This document shows, one piece after another, positions 9,284 through 18,461 of a DNA stretch of 60,676 nt. The translations under genes were made by a program, and so were the position numbers. The number at the start of each line of letters is the position of its first letter. Positions within the stretch are counted from its first letter, which is position 1. Source of the DNA: Oligoflexia bacterium (lineage in GTDB: Bacteria > Bdellovibrionota > UBA1018); the NCBI GenBank assembly GCA_903935335.1, contig CAIZRG010000056.1, positions 1 through 60,676 of the forward strand, in the 5' to 3' direction. Below the pieces are notes generated by a model. That model did not search any database. It was not told the DNA's origin and saw nothing but the letters and a program-made list of their open reading frames with translations.

Positions 9284-9761
9284 CTTTCTCATTCATATCC
9301 TGCATACCCATGCACAATCCCTCAAGCAGCTCAGTGCTCTTTTAGGAGAGGCAAAACTGGTTGAGCTTTTAGAAAACTTAAACCACACTCCTGATGAAAA
9401 GCACCTTATTTCTTTATCTGAATTAAGTGATCAGTCTATTTTTTACACACAACTAGAGGAGAATGTTCAACAATTTTATCTTTCATCCTCTCTTGAGTCT
9501 CATCTTTGGGCGTATCCCTTCTATCGCTCCATTATTGAAAGTGGATTGAACTTAAACACATCGATTGAGACTTTCTATCCAAAACGATCTGAAGAATTAG
9601 TGGATTCAGTTTTATCTCAAGCCCAATCGTGGATTCATAGAATCCCTTTTCCATCTCATCTTCAAGTTCAAGCAGAACAGGTAGCTTGGACTCCTTGGCT
9701 CAGATGGAGGGCTCAAACCCTCCAAAAGCTAGGAAGACGTTCAATTACTTTTATTGGTTAA
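9267..9761 (+). CDS. Hypothetical protein
   Basis: 164 residues from the ATG at 9267; the frame is open further upstream (an ATG at 9192) but that would overlap the previous gene by 92 bp. No family is recognised. It is Leu/Ser/Gln-rich with several Trp, like the preceding protein, and ends with a basic tail (RRSITFIG). It is the last gene of the long + strand operon and converges on polA with only 9 bp between the stops; there is no room for a conventional terminator hairpin between them. Confidence 0.55.
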   Translation: MILWIDFLIHILHTHAQSLKQLSALLGEAKLVELLENLNHTPDEKHLISLSELSDQSIFYTQLEENVQQFYLSSSLESHLWAYPFYRSIIESGLNLNTSIETFYPKRSEELVDSVLSQAQSWIHRIPFPSHLQVQAEQVAWTPWLRWRAQTLQKLGRRSITFIG

Positions 9762-9770
9762 AATGAAAGT

Positions 9771-12533
9771 TTAAAACAGCTCAAGCCAATTTTTTCCAAC
9801 ACCCAGATTGACTCGCAGAGGAACGGACAAGGGAATTTTCTTTAAAACCCGGTTCTCCATAGCTTCTCTAATGAGTTTTTTAACTGACTCCAACTCTTGG
9901 ACTGGACAATCTAAAACAACTTCATCATGAACCTGAATCATGAGGCGAGACCGAAACCCTTGCTCCAAAAGTTGCTCATAGATATCAATCATGGCTAACT
10001 TCATGATATCTGCAGCTGTACCTTGGATGGGGGTATTCATAGCCATACGCTCTGCATTGTTTCGTACAGCTGGATGACGTGAATGAAGCTCAGGAAGAAG
10101 TCTCTTACGTCCTAGTACTGTTGTGACATATCCACAATTTTGAGCGTCCTTGATTTGTCGATCGAGATAATCTTTCACCGTATGATACTTTTCAAAATAA
10201 CGATGAATCATCTCTTGAGCTTCCTTCCTAGAAATTCCTAGCTCTTGAGAAAGACCATACGGAGTTTTTCCGTACATCAATCCAAAATTAATAGCTTTGG
10301 CAACTGATCTTTGCTGTTTATTCACTTGCTCTAAAGGAACTCTAAAAATCTCACTTGCTGTCTTTTGATGTACATCTTCATCGCATTCAAACGCACGAAC
10401 CAGCTCAGGATCTTGACTCAAGTGAGCTAAAAGCCGCAGCTCAATTTGACTATAATCAGCAGATACAATGACCTGACCATCAGATGGAATAAAGGCCTTC
10501 CTAATTTTCATACCCCGTGACGAGCGAATAGGAATGTTCTGTAAATTTGGATTAGAACTGGATAATCTACCCGTTGCTGTAACAGTCTGATGAAAGCTTG
10601 CATGAATTTTTCCCGTTTGAGTATCTCTTAAACGTGGAAGTGGATCTACATAAGTCCCTTTTAACTTTGAAATTTCACGGTATTCAAGAAGAAGACGGGG
10701 TACCTCATGGAACTTAGCTAAAACTTCAAGAACCCCAGCATCGGTTGAAAAGCCTGTCTTGGTCTTACCCTGTGTCGGAAGTTTCAGCTCCTCAAATAAA
10801 AGCTTTGCTAATTGCTTTGGAGAATTCAGGTTAACTGGTCCAGTTAAATAAGCTTGGATCTTCTTTTCAATCAAGGCTAATTCTTGACCAAACTCTTGAG
10901 ACAGTTGATTGAGCCAAGGAACATCGATCCAAACGCCCTGACACTCCATTTCAGATAAAACCTGAACAAGAGGAAGATCAACTTGATAAAAAATTTCAGT
11001 CAATTTCTCCTGATCAAGTTTTATCTGAAGAACCTCCCATAAACGAAAAGCGACCCAAGCATCCTCCGCTGAATAGCGAGTCGCTTTCTCAATACTGACC
11101 TGATCAAATTGAAGCTGATCTTTTCCAGCACCACAGACCTCTTCATAAGTCTGAACTGAATATCCTAGGTAAAAATCAGCTAAAGTCTGTAAGTTATGTC
11201 GACCGGCAGGCTCAAGCACATAAGCTGCTACCATCGTATCAGCAACAATTCCTTGAGCCTGGATTCCTTGGCAACGCAAGACACTCCAATCATACTTTAA
11301 GTTTTGCCCTATTTTTTTGAACTTTGGATTTTCTAAAAAAGGCTTCAGAGACTTTAAAACCTGCTCTTTAGGCAGCTGTTGGAGTGACTCCCCTGGAACT
11401 TCTTGATGTCCAACAGGAATATAAAAACCAAACTCAGGATCGTGACAAATCGCAATACCAACAATCTTGGCTTCACGTGGATTCAAAGAAGTCGTTTCTA
11501 AATCCACTGCAAAATACCCTTGATGAGCTATTTTTTCTAAAAGAATATCAAACTTTTTTTGAGTATCAATTGTAAAAAAACGATCTTGGTATTTAGAATT
11601 TACATGTTCTACCTCAACCCAAGAAGGTGCCTCCTTGTTAAAATGAGACCACTTCTTAACTAAAGAATGAAACTCGAGCTCTTGAAGAATCCTCATTCCA
11701 GCTGCATTGACTCGGAACTGATAACGAAGAGAAGATACAGGAACTTCAACTTCAAGATCATGCTTCAAGGTAGCCAGCAAAGCAGAAAGGCGAGCATTTT
11801 TTTCTTCTTGACGAAGGATTTCTCCTTTTTTACCTGAGATTTTTCCCTCCTGCGCAGCTAGCAAAATCTGATTTAAATCTCCGTACTGCTTCAGAAGTTC
11901 TGCTGCACCTTTTGAACCAATCCCAGAAACTCCAGGGATATTATCAGCACTATCCCCAACAAGAGCTAGGTAATCCCGGATTTGATCAGGCCTCACACCA
12001 AACTTTTCTTCAACCTGCTTGATCCCATAAAATTGACTTTTCATCGTATCCCAAAGAATGACTCGATCATTCACCAACTGCATTAAGTCTTTGTCGCTTG
12101 AAACAATCACTACCTGAGACTCAGGTGAAGCCTCACACCATCGGTGAGTGAGAGTTGAAATTAAATCATCAGCCTCTATACCCTCCTGACGATAAGAATG
12201 AATCTCAAAACTCCGAATGAGTTCTTCGATTCGACTCAATTGGGGAACTAAGTCTTCTGGAGTTTTAGATCGATTAGCCTTGTACTGAGGATAAATTTTT
12301 TCTCTAAAAGAAGGCTCCTTCGAATCATAAATGACGGCCATGTACTGAGGCTTTGCTTCTTCTACCAGTTTAGCAATCATGGTAGCCACCCCATAAACGG
12401 CATTCGTAGGCTCCCCTACACTGTTTTTAAGTGATCGGATGGCAAAAAAAGCCCGAAAAATAAAGGAGCTAATATCGATTAAATAAAGAGTTTGATCAGA
12501 ATGAGGAAGCCTCATGATTTTGTTTGACATCAT
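9771..12533 (-). CDS. polA: DNA polymerase I
   Basis: 920 residues, full length. Pol I fills gaps and removes RNA primers. The N-terminal 5' nuclease (about 1-300) shows LIDISSFIFRAFFA, GDSADNIPGVSGIG and its acidic residues. The 3'-5' exonuclease (about 320-510) looks active: DLETT, an N/D-containing second motif (NLKYDWS) and YSAEDAW. The polymerase domain has SADYSQIELR, the O-helix RSVAKAINFGLMYG and QVHDEVVLD. The RDD gene lies 21 bp upstream on the same strand, so both may share a transcript. Confidence 0.97.
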   Translation of the reverse strand: MMSNKIMRLPHSDQTLYLIDISSFIFRAFFAIRSLKNSVGEPTNAVYGVATMIAKLVEEAKPQYMAVIYDSKEPSFREKIYPQYKANRSKTPEDLVPQLSRIEELIRSFEIHSYRQEGIEADDLISTLTHRWCEASPESQVVIVSSDKDLMQLVNDRVILWDTMKSQFYGIKQVEEKFGVRPDQIRDYLALVGDSADNIPGVSGIGSKGAAELLKQYGDLNQILLAAQEGKISGKKGEILRQEEKNARLSALLATLKHDLEVEVPVSSLRYQFRVNAAGMRILQELEFHSLVKKWSHFNKEAPSWVEVEHVNSKYQDRFFTIDTQKKFDILLEKIAHQGYFAVDLETTSLNPREAKIVGIAICHDPEFGFYIPVGHQEVPGESLQQLPKEQVLKSLKPFLENPKFKKIGQNLKYDWSVLRCQGIQAQGIVADTMVAAYVLEPAGRHNLQTLADFYLGYSVQTYEEVCGAGKDQLQFDQVSIEKATRYSAEDAWVAFRLWEVLQIKLDQEKLTEIFYQVDLPLVQVLSEMECQGVWIDVPWLNQLSQEFGQELALIEKKIQAYLTGPVNLNSPKQLAKLLFEELKLPTQGKTKTGFSTDAGVLEVLAKFHEVPRLLLEYREISKLKGTYVDPLPRLRDTQTGKIHASFHQTVTATGRLSSSNPNLQNIPIRSSRGMKIRKAFIPSDGQVIVSADYSQIELRLLAHLSQDPELVRAFECDEDVHQKTASEIFRVPLEQVNKQQRSVAKAINFGLMYGKTPYGLSQELGISRKEAQEMIHRYFEKYHTVKDYLDRQIKDAQNCGYVTTVLGRKRLLPELHSRHPAVRNNAERMAMNTPIQGTAADIMKLAMIDIYEQLLEQGFRSRLMIQVHDEVVLDCPVQELESVKKLIREAMENRVLKKIPLSVPLRVNLGVGKNWLELF

Positions 12534-12554
12534 AAAGCCTTATACACGAACGGG

Positions 12555-13004
12555 TCACTTCACCTCAATGACTTCGGTATCTCCCATTACATCCCCAAGA
12601 CGATGACCGGACTCACTCCTGAGCATGAGATAAATCTCCATGACCATAAGTGGGAGTCCAATCAAAGCAAGAATCAACCAACCCCAAATCGGAATAATCG
12701 CAAAAAAAGTAGCAACTCCTACAGGAGAATTCCGAACAGCAGAATCCTTCCAGTGAGCAGGTTTTTTTCGAATCATGCTTTGAACTTGGAGAGAAAATAG
12801 CTTTTTACCAATACTCTGACCTTGAAAATTTTTAAAATTGAGACCATCGCCAAAAAGGCTGTAACAAAAACCAAGGAGTGGTCCTACTGGATAAAATAAA
12901 AATGCGGATAAAATAAAAACAATCAATAGATCAATCAATTTTGCAAGTACTCGATGAATCACACTAACCTTCAGCTGTGAATGGTGAGATAGAAAAAATT
13001 TCAT
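12555..13004 (-). CDS. RDD family membrane protein
   Basis: 149 residues. RDD-family integral membrane proteins have no single known role. The sequence shows a conserved Arg and Asp in the first membrane segment (RVLAKLIDLLIVFIL), a GQSIGKKLFSLQV loop, a second hydrophobic span near 95-120 and the terminal HRLGDVMGDTEV motif that closes RDD domains. It is immediately upstream of polA in the same direction. Its ribosome-site region contains a 14-bp tandem duplication. Confidence 0.8.
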   Translation of the reverse strand: MKFFLSHHSQLKVSVIHRVLAKLIDLLIVFILSAFLFYPVGPLLGFCYSLFGDGLNFKNFQGQSIGKKLFSLQVQSMIRKKPAHWKDSAVRNSPVGVATFFAIIPIWGWLILALIGLPLMVMEIYLMLRSESGHRLGDVMGDTEVIEVK

Positions 13005-13034
13005 CCTATTTATCTTATCCTATTTATCTTATCC
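13004..13034 (-). repeat. 14-bp tandem repeat in the leader of the RDD gene
   Basis: The unit tcctatttatctta occurs twice head to tail with a partial third copy. Read on the minus strand it gives repeated AAATAGGAT, so two Shine-Dalgarno-like AGGA elements precede the start; one abuts the ATG and the other is about 13 bases upstream. This could affect translation level; no function is proven. Confidence 0.6.
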
Positions 13035-13203
13035 TTCTCAGATCAAAAAAAAGAAAGGTTATTTTTTAATTGAAAAAGAAAACTCAAGACTCAACTCTCA
13101 TCACTCTGAGTCATTTTTAGATTTCCAGGCTCGACTCTCAATAAAAAATAAGTTAAATGTGAGTGTCTCATGTGTAAAAATTTCTTGACAAGGAGTATCA
13201 GGA

Positions 13204-13539
13204 ATGTCTCAGTCTCAAAACGTTGAAATTGTTACGGATTCTAGTTTTCAGTCGCAAGTCATGCAATGTTCCCAACTGGCAATCATTGACTTTTGGGCAG
13301 AGTGGTGTGGCCCTTGTAGACAACTTTCTCCCACTATTGAACAACTCGCAAATGACTATGCTGGTCAAGCAAAGATTTTCAAAATGAATGTTGATGAAAA
13401 TCCTAACACTCCAAGTCAATTTCAAATTCGAGGAATTCCCACTGTTCTTTTTTTTAAAGGAGGACAACTCGTGGATCAAATCGTTGGGAATCAATCCAAA
13501 GAAGCAATCACTCAGGTGATTCAAAAGCATTTGCAATAA
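13204..13539 (+). CDS. trxA: Thioredoxin
   Basis: 111 residues. A typical cytoplasmic thioredoxin with the redox motif WCGPC in DFWAEWCGPCRQLSPTIEQLA, the cis-proline RGIPTVLFF and the expected length. It reduces protein disulfides using thioredoxin reductase. AAGGAG sits 8 bp before the ATG. It is divergent from the RDD gene across a 199-bp gap and is followed 106 bp later by the AglR-like gene. Confidence 0.96.
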   Translation: MSQSQNVEIVTDSSFQSQVMQCSQLAIIDFWAEWCGPCRQLSPTIEQLANDYAGQAKIFKMNVDENPNTPSQFQIRGIPTVLFFKGGQLVDQIVGNQSKEAITQVIQKHLQ

Positions 13540-13587
13540 ACTTTTCTCTAAAAACAAGATTGCAGCATTTCTATGCAAATCCAGTCC

Positions 13588-13615
13588 TTGACCGATTTCT
13601 AGATTCGGGTAACCT
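13588..13615 (+). promoter_or_regulatory. Possible sigma-70-like promoter for the MotA/TolQ-like operon
   Basis: TTGACC (13588-13593), a 16-base spacer, then TAACCT (13610-13615), about 30 bases before the ATG at 13646. The -35 box is good and the -10 box weak. Placement in a 106-bp spacer upstream of an operon is the main support. Confidence 0.3.
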
Positions 13616-13645
13616 ATATCTAGTACTCAAGAAAAGGAGAGCTCC

Positions 13646-14314
13646 ATGGAATCTGCGAGCTTTACAACTAGTTTCTTAGCTGCCCTTCAAAGTGGTGACC
13701 CCGCCATGATTGCAATCTTCATCACTTTAACTCTTTCTCTGACTTTCACATTGGAAAGGGTGATTCGACTTTTTTTTCAATACTCTGTCGATGCACCTTC
13801 TTTTATGTTTGAAATTCAGAAATATATTTTGGCAAATGATTTAGATGGAGCAATCCGGCTGTGTAATGGTACGGGGAAAGCGGCTCTCCCAAAAGTCATT
13901 AAATCAGGACTTCAAAGAGCCTCTCGTGATGAAGCTCAAATACAAAATGCGATTGATGCAACTAGTCTAGAAGTGATTCCGAAATTAGAAAAAAGGCTTC
14001 CCTACTTAGCTTTAATTGCAAATATTGCAACTTTATTTGGTCTTTTAGGAACTATTACGGGTCTCATTCGATCATTTGGAGCTATTGCACTGGCTGACCC
14101 TGCTCAGCGTCAAGCCATTCTAGGTAAAGGGATCAGTGAAGCCATGAATGCTACAGCTTTTGGACTCGTAACAGCTATCTTTACAATGATTGCACACAGC
14201 ATCCTCAGCACAAAGGCTACTCGAATCTTAGAAGACATTGATGAGTTTGGAGTTAAGCTTTTAGATCTTTTATCCGCTAGAAATTATCGGCATCCCATCC
14301 AAAAAGAAGAATAG
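13646..14314 (+). CDS. MotA/TolQ/ExbB proton channel protein (AglR-like)
   Basis: 222 residues with the three-span ExbB/TolQ topology: a hydrophobic segment near residues 22-50, then two long spans around 113-140 (LIANIATLFGLLGTITGLI) and 160-190 (AMNATAFGLVTAIFTMIAH). This family forms the stator pentamer that conducts protons to energise envelope machines. GGAG lies 7 bp before the start. It is followed at once by two ExbD/TolR-type genes, the one-channel/two-plug arrangement of Myxococcus aglR-aglQ-aglS. With a Glt-like operon 3 kb away the gliding-type assignment is favoured over TonB or Tol, but it is inference. Confidence 0.8.
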   Translation: MESASFTTSFLAALQSGDPAMIAIFITLTLSLTFTLERVIRLFFQYSVDAPSFMFEIQKYILANDLDGAIRLCNGTGKAALPKVIKSGLQRASRDEAQIQNAIDATSLEVIPKLEKRLPYLALIANIATLFGLLGTITGLIRSFGAIALADPAQRQAILGKGISEAMNATAFGLVTAIFTMIAHSILSTKATRILEDIDEFGVKLLDLLSARNYRHPIQKEE

Positions 14315-14325
14315 GAAACTTCATC

Positions 14326-14868
14326 GTGCTTAAGCGTCCCACTTCACGGCGAAAATCCAACGCTGGCGGGATCCAGATCAATCTGGTTCCAATTCTTGAT
14401 ACGATGGTGACCTTAATTGGGTTTTTGCTCTTTACAACGTCATTTATCGCTTTAGTGAGTATCGAATCCCCCCTTCCTGTGATTCGTCCTGAAAAAAATC
14501 AAGACCTTAATCCCGAACAACCTCTCCAACTCACCCTCACCCTTCGAGAAAATGAAGTTGAAATCTCTAGTCCCTTTCACAAAATCAAACCCAAAACAAT
14601 ACCTAACCAAGAGGGTAAGGCTGATACAAAAGCCATTCACGAGTCCTTATTAGAAATTAAAAAACTCTTTCCAAAAGAACTCACAGTTGTCCTCATTCCA
14701 TCTCAATTCACCCTTTACGATAGCCTCATTGCGCTGATGGATGCAGCAAGGCTCATGACAGCGACAGATCCACCCATTTATCTTAAAAATGAGCAAACTG
14801 GGTACGATGAACCTATCAAACAACTCTTTCCAAAAGTTGTTTTTGGAAACCTCTTGGAGAACTCCTAA
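14326..14868 (+). CDS. ExbD/TolR family protein (AglQ/AglS-like), first copy
   Basis: 180 residues from a GTG start, 11 bp after the channel gene. The topology is cytoplasmic basic N-terminus (KRPTSRRKSNAGG), a single membrane span with the proton-binding Asp in NLVPILDTMVTLIGF, then a periplasmic domain (about 60-180) that should contact peptidoglycan or partner proteins. It overlaps the next gene by 1 bp (TAATG). Confidence 0.8.
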   Translation: MLKRPTSRRKSNAGGIQINLVPILDTMVTLIGFLLFTTSFIALVSIESPLPVIRPEKNQDLNPEQPLQLTLTLRENEVEISSPFHKIKPKTIPNQEGKADTKAIHESLLEIKKLFPKELTVVLIPSQFTLYDSLIALMDAARLMTATDPPIYLKNEQTGYDEPIKQLFPKVVFGNLLENS

Positions 14869-15440
14869 TGCCTTCTCAACGTGGAATCCAAAGGCGAAGA
14901 CAACGTAAAAAAATCAACAGCACTTTTGAACTACAACTCACAAGCATGATGGATGCTTTGGTCATTATAGTGGTCTTTTTACTCAAAAGTTATAATGTAA
15001 GTCAGAATAATTTTTCAACTACACCTGGACTTGAACTTCCGCTCTCCCATTCTCCAGAAACACCCAGTGACAGTATTCAAGTTGTTATTACTCCTGCATC
15101 CCTAACCGTAGAAAACGAACGAGTCCTTGATTTCATCCAAACGGCTGCAAATCCAGGAAGTACAAATGCTCGATATGATTTTAAGAAAGGAGACCTCGAT
15201 GATGAAGGAAGAAAAGTCGTTCCTTTATATGACGCTCTTATCAAAGCTAGAGAAAAAACCGAATTACTTCTTTCAAAATCTAAAGTCCGCATCAACGGAA
15301 AACCTGCTCCCTTTGAAGGAGTTTTAGCAGTTCAGGCAGATCGGCGTGTTCGATACGATACGATTCGAAAAATTATGTATACTGGATCTCAAGCGGGGTA
15401 CTCTATTTTTCGATTTCTAGCACGAAAAAATGAAGTATAA
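14868..15440 (+). CDS. ExbD/TolR family protein (AglQ/AglS-like), second copy
   Basis: 190 residues. It has the basic N-terminus RRRQRKKINSTFELQLTS, then one span carrying Asp in SMMDALVIIVVFLL, followed by a periplasmic ExbD fold ending with the motif VRYDTIRKIMYTGSQAGYSIFRF, which is characteristic of ExbD C-termini. The two ExbD-like proteins are diverged from one another, as AglQ and AglS are, suggesting a heteromeric stator. It is the last gene of the trxA-side operon and converges on selO with a 41-bp gap. Confidence 0.8.
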   Translation: MPSQRGIQRRRQRKKINSTFELQLTSMMDALVIIVVFLLKSYNVSQNNFSTTPGLELPLSHSPETPSDSIQVVITPASLTVENERVLDFIQTAANPGSTNARYDFKKGDLDDEGRKVVPLYDALIKAREKTELLLSKSKVRINGKPAPFEGVLAVQADRRVRYDTIRKIMYTGSQAGYSIFRFLARKNEV

Positions 15441-15481
15441 AACCTATCTTCACGCCCCAAAAACTCCAAAACCCCCAAACT

Positions 15482-17101
15482 CTAAGACGAGCAAGACAGG
15501 GTAGAATACCCTGGAGCCTTTCGTGCCCACTCAGGAGGCTTAACTGCTAGATCTTCTTCTTGAGGTTGGTCTTCATAGGGAGCTTTTAAAACTCTGAAGA
15601 GTCGGTTTAAAGGAGAAAAATCTCCGTTTTGAGCAGCTTCAATGACGTTTTGAGCCAGGTAGTTTCGCAGCACATATTTGGGATTCACTAATTTCATCTG
15701 AGCCCTTCTCCTAGCATCCTTCGACTCAATCAATTTTAATATTGCTGTATATTTCTCTGACCAATAGATCCACTGCTCACGAAGATGAGGCTCAATAGAA
15801 CGTATAGAATAAAAAGCAGGTGAAATCAAATGAATAAATTTGTCACCTGGGTTCTCATGACTTTTATCATTTTGTTCAATAGTCCAATCACATAAAAGTC
15901 GAAAAAAAATTGTGTAATCAGTTTCAAAGGCCTGTAAAAGTATCCATAGATTTTTTACAAGTTCCTGGGTGTCCTGAGAATCGAGGGACTCCAGCCCAAG
16001 CTTTTTGGAAAGCATGGCCTTATGAACCTGTTCAAAGGTGACTCGATAAATTTCCAAAGATTCGTATACTCGAGCTTCGTCTCTCACAAGTGGAAGAAAA
16101 GCTTCGCAGAGCCGAGTCAAGTTCCATTGAGCTATGCTGGGCTGGTTTCCAAAACCATATCGGCCTCGATCAGCATCTATCATATTGGGAGTCCAGCTAG
16201 GATCATAAGATTCTAACCATCCATAAGGACCGTAATCTAAAGTAAGACCAAGGATTGACATATTATCCGTATTCATCACACCATGAACAAAGCCTACTCT
16301 CATCCAATGGGCAATCATCCAGGCTGTTTTTTTAGAAACTTCACAAAGAAATTTTTCATAAACATGAGGATCTTTCGGATCAAGCTCAGGATAATGATCC
16401 TGGATGACAAACTGAGCGAGATCTTTCAGTAGAGACAGTTCTTGGTAGGCTGCAAGAATCTCAAAATTCCCAAACCTGAGAAAAGAGGGGCTGACTCGAC
16501 AGATGATAGCACCAGGCTCAGCCTTAGGATGACCATCATAAAAAAAATCACGAATTACACCCTCTCCTGTTGTCACTAAGCTTAATGCACGAGTTGTAGG
16601 GATTCCTAGAAAGTACATCGCTTCACTACAAAGGAACTCCCGAATCGATGAACGCAGTACCGCTCTCCCATCAGCCATTCGAGAATAAGGGGTTGGACCT
16701 GCTCCCTTCAGTTGGAATTCTCTACGAATCGACTTTGCTGTAACGACCTCACCCAAAGTAATAGCTCGTCCATCACCCAGCTGACCTGCCCAAGAACCAA
16801 ATTGATGACCTCCATAACGGGCAGCATAGGGCTTCATTTTCGGAGAAACATAGTTGCCAGCAAGGAGTTTGATTAGTATCTCATCCTCTAAAAGAGAGGG
16901 TGAAGCTATCCCCAGCTCGTTTGCCAGAGAGTCGGACCATGCCATGAGTTGAGGCAATCGGACAGGTGTTGGCTGAACTTCTGAGTACAAAACCCCTTGT
17001 ACGCATCGAATTGCATTTTCCCGGACCGGGTCGCCTGGAAATCGATCAACAAATCGAGATAGCCAAGGAAGTTCTGTCAATGATATCAAGTTCTCCATCA
17101 A
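15482..17101 (-). CDS. selO: Protein adenylyltransferase SelO (YdiU family pseudokinase)
   Basis: 539 residues, somewhat longer than E. coli YdiU (478). SelO transfers AMP from ATP to protein hydroxyls, with a role in redox stress. Family motifs are clear: YGGHQFGSWAGQLGDGRA, LKGAGPTPYSR, DGRAVLRSSIREFL, HGVMNTDNMSILG and the acidic LDYGPYGW. The protein ends in LSCSS: the Cys replaces the selenocysteine found at this site in eukaryotic SelO. It is divergent from the DEAD-box helicase (88 bp between starts). Confidence 0.92.
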   Translation of the reverse strand: MMENLISLTELPWLSRFVDRFPGDPVRENAIRCVQGVLYSEVQPTPVRLPQLMAWSDSLANELGIASPSLLEDEILIKLLAGNYVSPKMKPYAARYGGHQFGSWAGQLGDGRAITLGEVVTAKSIRREFQLKGAGPTPYSRMADGRAVLRSSIREFLCSEAMYFLGIPTTRALSLVTTGEGVIRDFFYDGHPKAEPGAIICRVSPSFLRFGNFEILAAYQELSLLKDLAQFVIQDHYPELDPKDPHVYEKFLCEVSKKTAWMIAHWMRVGFVHGVMNTDNMSILGLTLDYGPYGWLESYDPSWTPNMIDADRGRYGFGNQPSIAQWNLTRLCEAFLPLVRDEARVYESLEIYRVTFEQVHKAMLSKKLGLESLDSQDTQELVKNLWILLQAFETDYTIFFRLLCDWTIEQNDKSHENPGDKFIHLISPAFYSIRSIEPHLREQWIYWSEKYTAILKLIESKDARRRAQMKLVNPKYVLRNYLAQNVIEAAQNGDFSPLNRLFRVLKAPYEDQPQEEDLAVKPPEWARKAPGYSTLSCSS

Positions 17102-17189
17102 AAGAAACTATACACTGGAACACCTAGCTCAATATACGTTTTCTGAAATTATCTGGTAAGAATCTCTCACTCTCGCTAAGTAATAGAGT

Positions 17190-18440
17190 ATGAAATTTGA
17201 AGCTTTAAAACTCATCGATCCCATCCTCCATGCCGTCAGGTCTCAAGGATATGAAGTTCCAACCCCTATCCAAGCACAATCGATCCCATTGATATTGGAT
17301 CGAAAAGACGTATTAGCATGTGCTCAAACGGGAACAGGAAAGACAGCTGCATTTGCTCTACCCATCCTTCAACTCCTAACTGAGGGAAAACCGCCTCACC
17401 CTGGCAGACGAGATATTCGAGTTCTTGTGCTAACACCCACACGTGAGCTTGCTTCTCAAATTGCGGAGAATTTTTCTGAATATGGGAAAAAGCTACCTTT
17501 TCGAACCGCTGTGGTTTTTGGGGGTGTGAACCAAAATTCTCAGATTCGAACCCTCAATCAAGGTGTTGATATTCTGATTGCTACCCCTGGGCGACTTTTA
17601 GATCTGATGCAACAAAATCAAGTTCAACTACGAGGGCTACAGATCCTTGTTTTAGATGAAGCAGACCGAATGTTGGATATGGGATTTATTCATGATGTTC
17701 GAAGAATTATTTCTCGAATTCCTCACTCTCGACAGACTCTATTTTTTTCGGCAACGATGCCTCCAGAAATTCGAAAACTATCTGAACAAATTTTAAAAAA
17801 TCCAGTTCGGATTGAAGTCACTCCTGTTGCTTCTACCGTTGAAAAAATTGAACAATTAGTTTATCATGTTGAGTCCCGCCAAAAAGTTCCTCTTTTGATC
17901 CATCTTCTGAAAAACCCTAAAATCTTAAGAGCTTTGGTGTTTACCCGAACCAAGCGCGATGCAAACCGGGTTTCAGAAGCACTCAACCACTCAGGAATTC
18001 GTGCCAATGCCATTCATGGTAACAAATCTCAAGCAGCTCGTGAACGAGCTCTTGAAAGTATTAAAAAAGGGGAATGCCGAGTATTGGTGGCCACTGACAT
18101 TGCAGCCCGTGGAATTGATATTGATCATGTGACTCACGTCTTCAATCATGACATCCCCAATATCTCAGAGAGCTATGTTCATCGAATTGGTCGCACAGCG
18201 CGAGCTGGAACAGAGGGAAGTGCATTTTCATTTTGCGCAAGTAATGAACGTACATTCTTGTTAAATATTGAGCGCTTAATCAGAAAAAAAATTACCGTGA
18301 TTACAACCCCTGAAAAACTAGAAAATGAAGTGAGAAGCCCTAAAAAAAACCATAGACCATCACATGAGAAAAGGCATCAGCCGAAGAAAAACTCAAAGGG
18401 CTCTGTGAAGATACGGCCTCATTCTCGTTCATCAGGCTAA
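17190..18440 (+). CDS. DEAD-box ATP-dependent RNA helicase (RhlE-like)
   Basis: 416 residues with every core motif: the Q motif (PTPIQAQSIP), AQTGTGKT, PTRELASQ, TPGRLLD, DEAD, SAT, the C-terminal ARGIDID and HRIGRTARAG. This places it in the RhlE/RhlB/SrmB group, RNA helicases acting in ribosome assembly or mRNA decay. The short Lys/Arg/His-rich tail (about 375-416) probably binds RNA. RhlE is preferred on the compact layout and on motif wording, but the exact subfamily cannot be fixed by eye. Confidence 0.9.
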   Translation: MKFEALKLIDPILHAVRSQGYEVPTPIQAQSIPLILDRKDVLACAQTGTGKTAAFALPILQLLTEGKPPHPGRRDIRVLVLTPTRELASQIAENFSEYGKKLPFRTAVVFGGVNQNSQIRTLNQGVDILIATPGRLLDLMQQNQVQLRGLQILVLDEADRMLDMGFIHDVRRIISRIPHSRQTLFFSATMPPEIRKLSEQILKNPVRIEVTPVASTVEKIEQLVYHVESRQKVPLLIHLLKNPKILRALVFTRTKRDANRVSEALNHSGIRANAIHGNKSQAARERALESIKKGECRVLVATDIAARGIDIDHVTHVFNHDIPNISESYVHRIGRTARAGTEGSAFSFCASNERTFLLNIERLIRKKITVITTPEKLENEVRSPKKNHRPSHEKRHQPKKNSKGSVKIRPHSRSSG

Positions 18441-18461
18441 AATATAACACTGCCCAGACAA

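Noticed and set aside
13185..13190. TTGACA near the trxA start
   Set aside because: It overlaps the ribosome site and cannot act as a -35 box for trxA.
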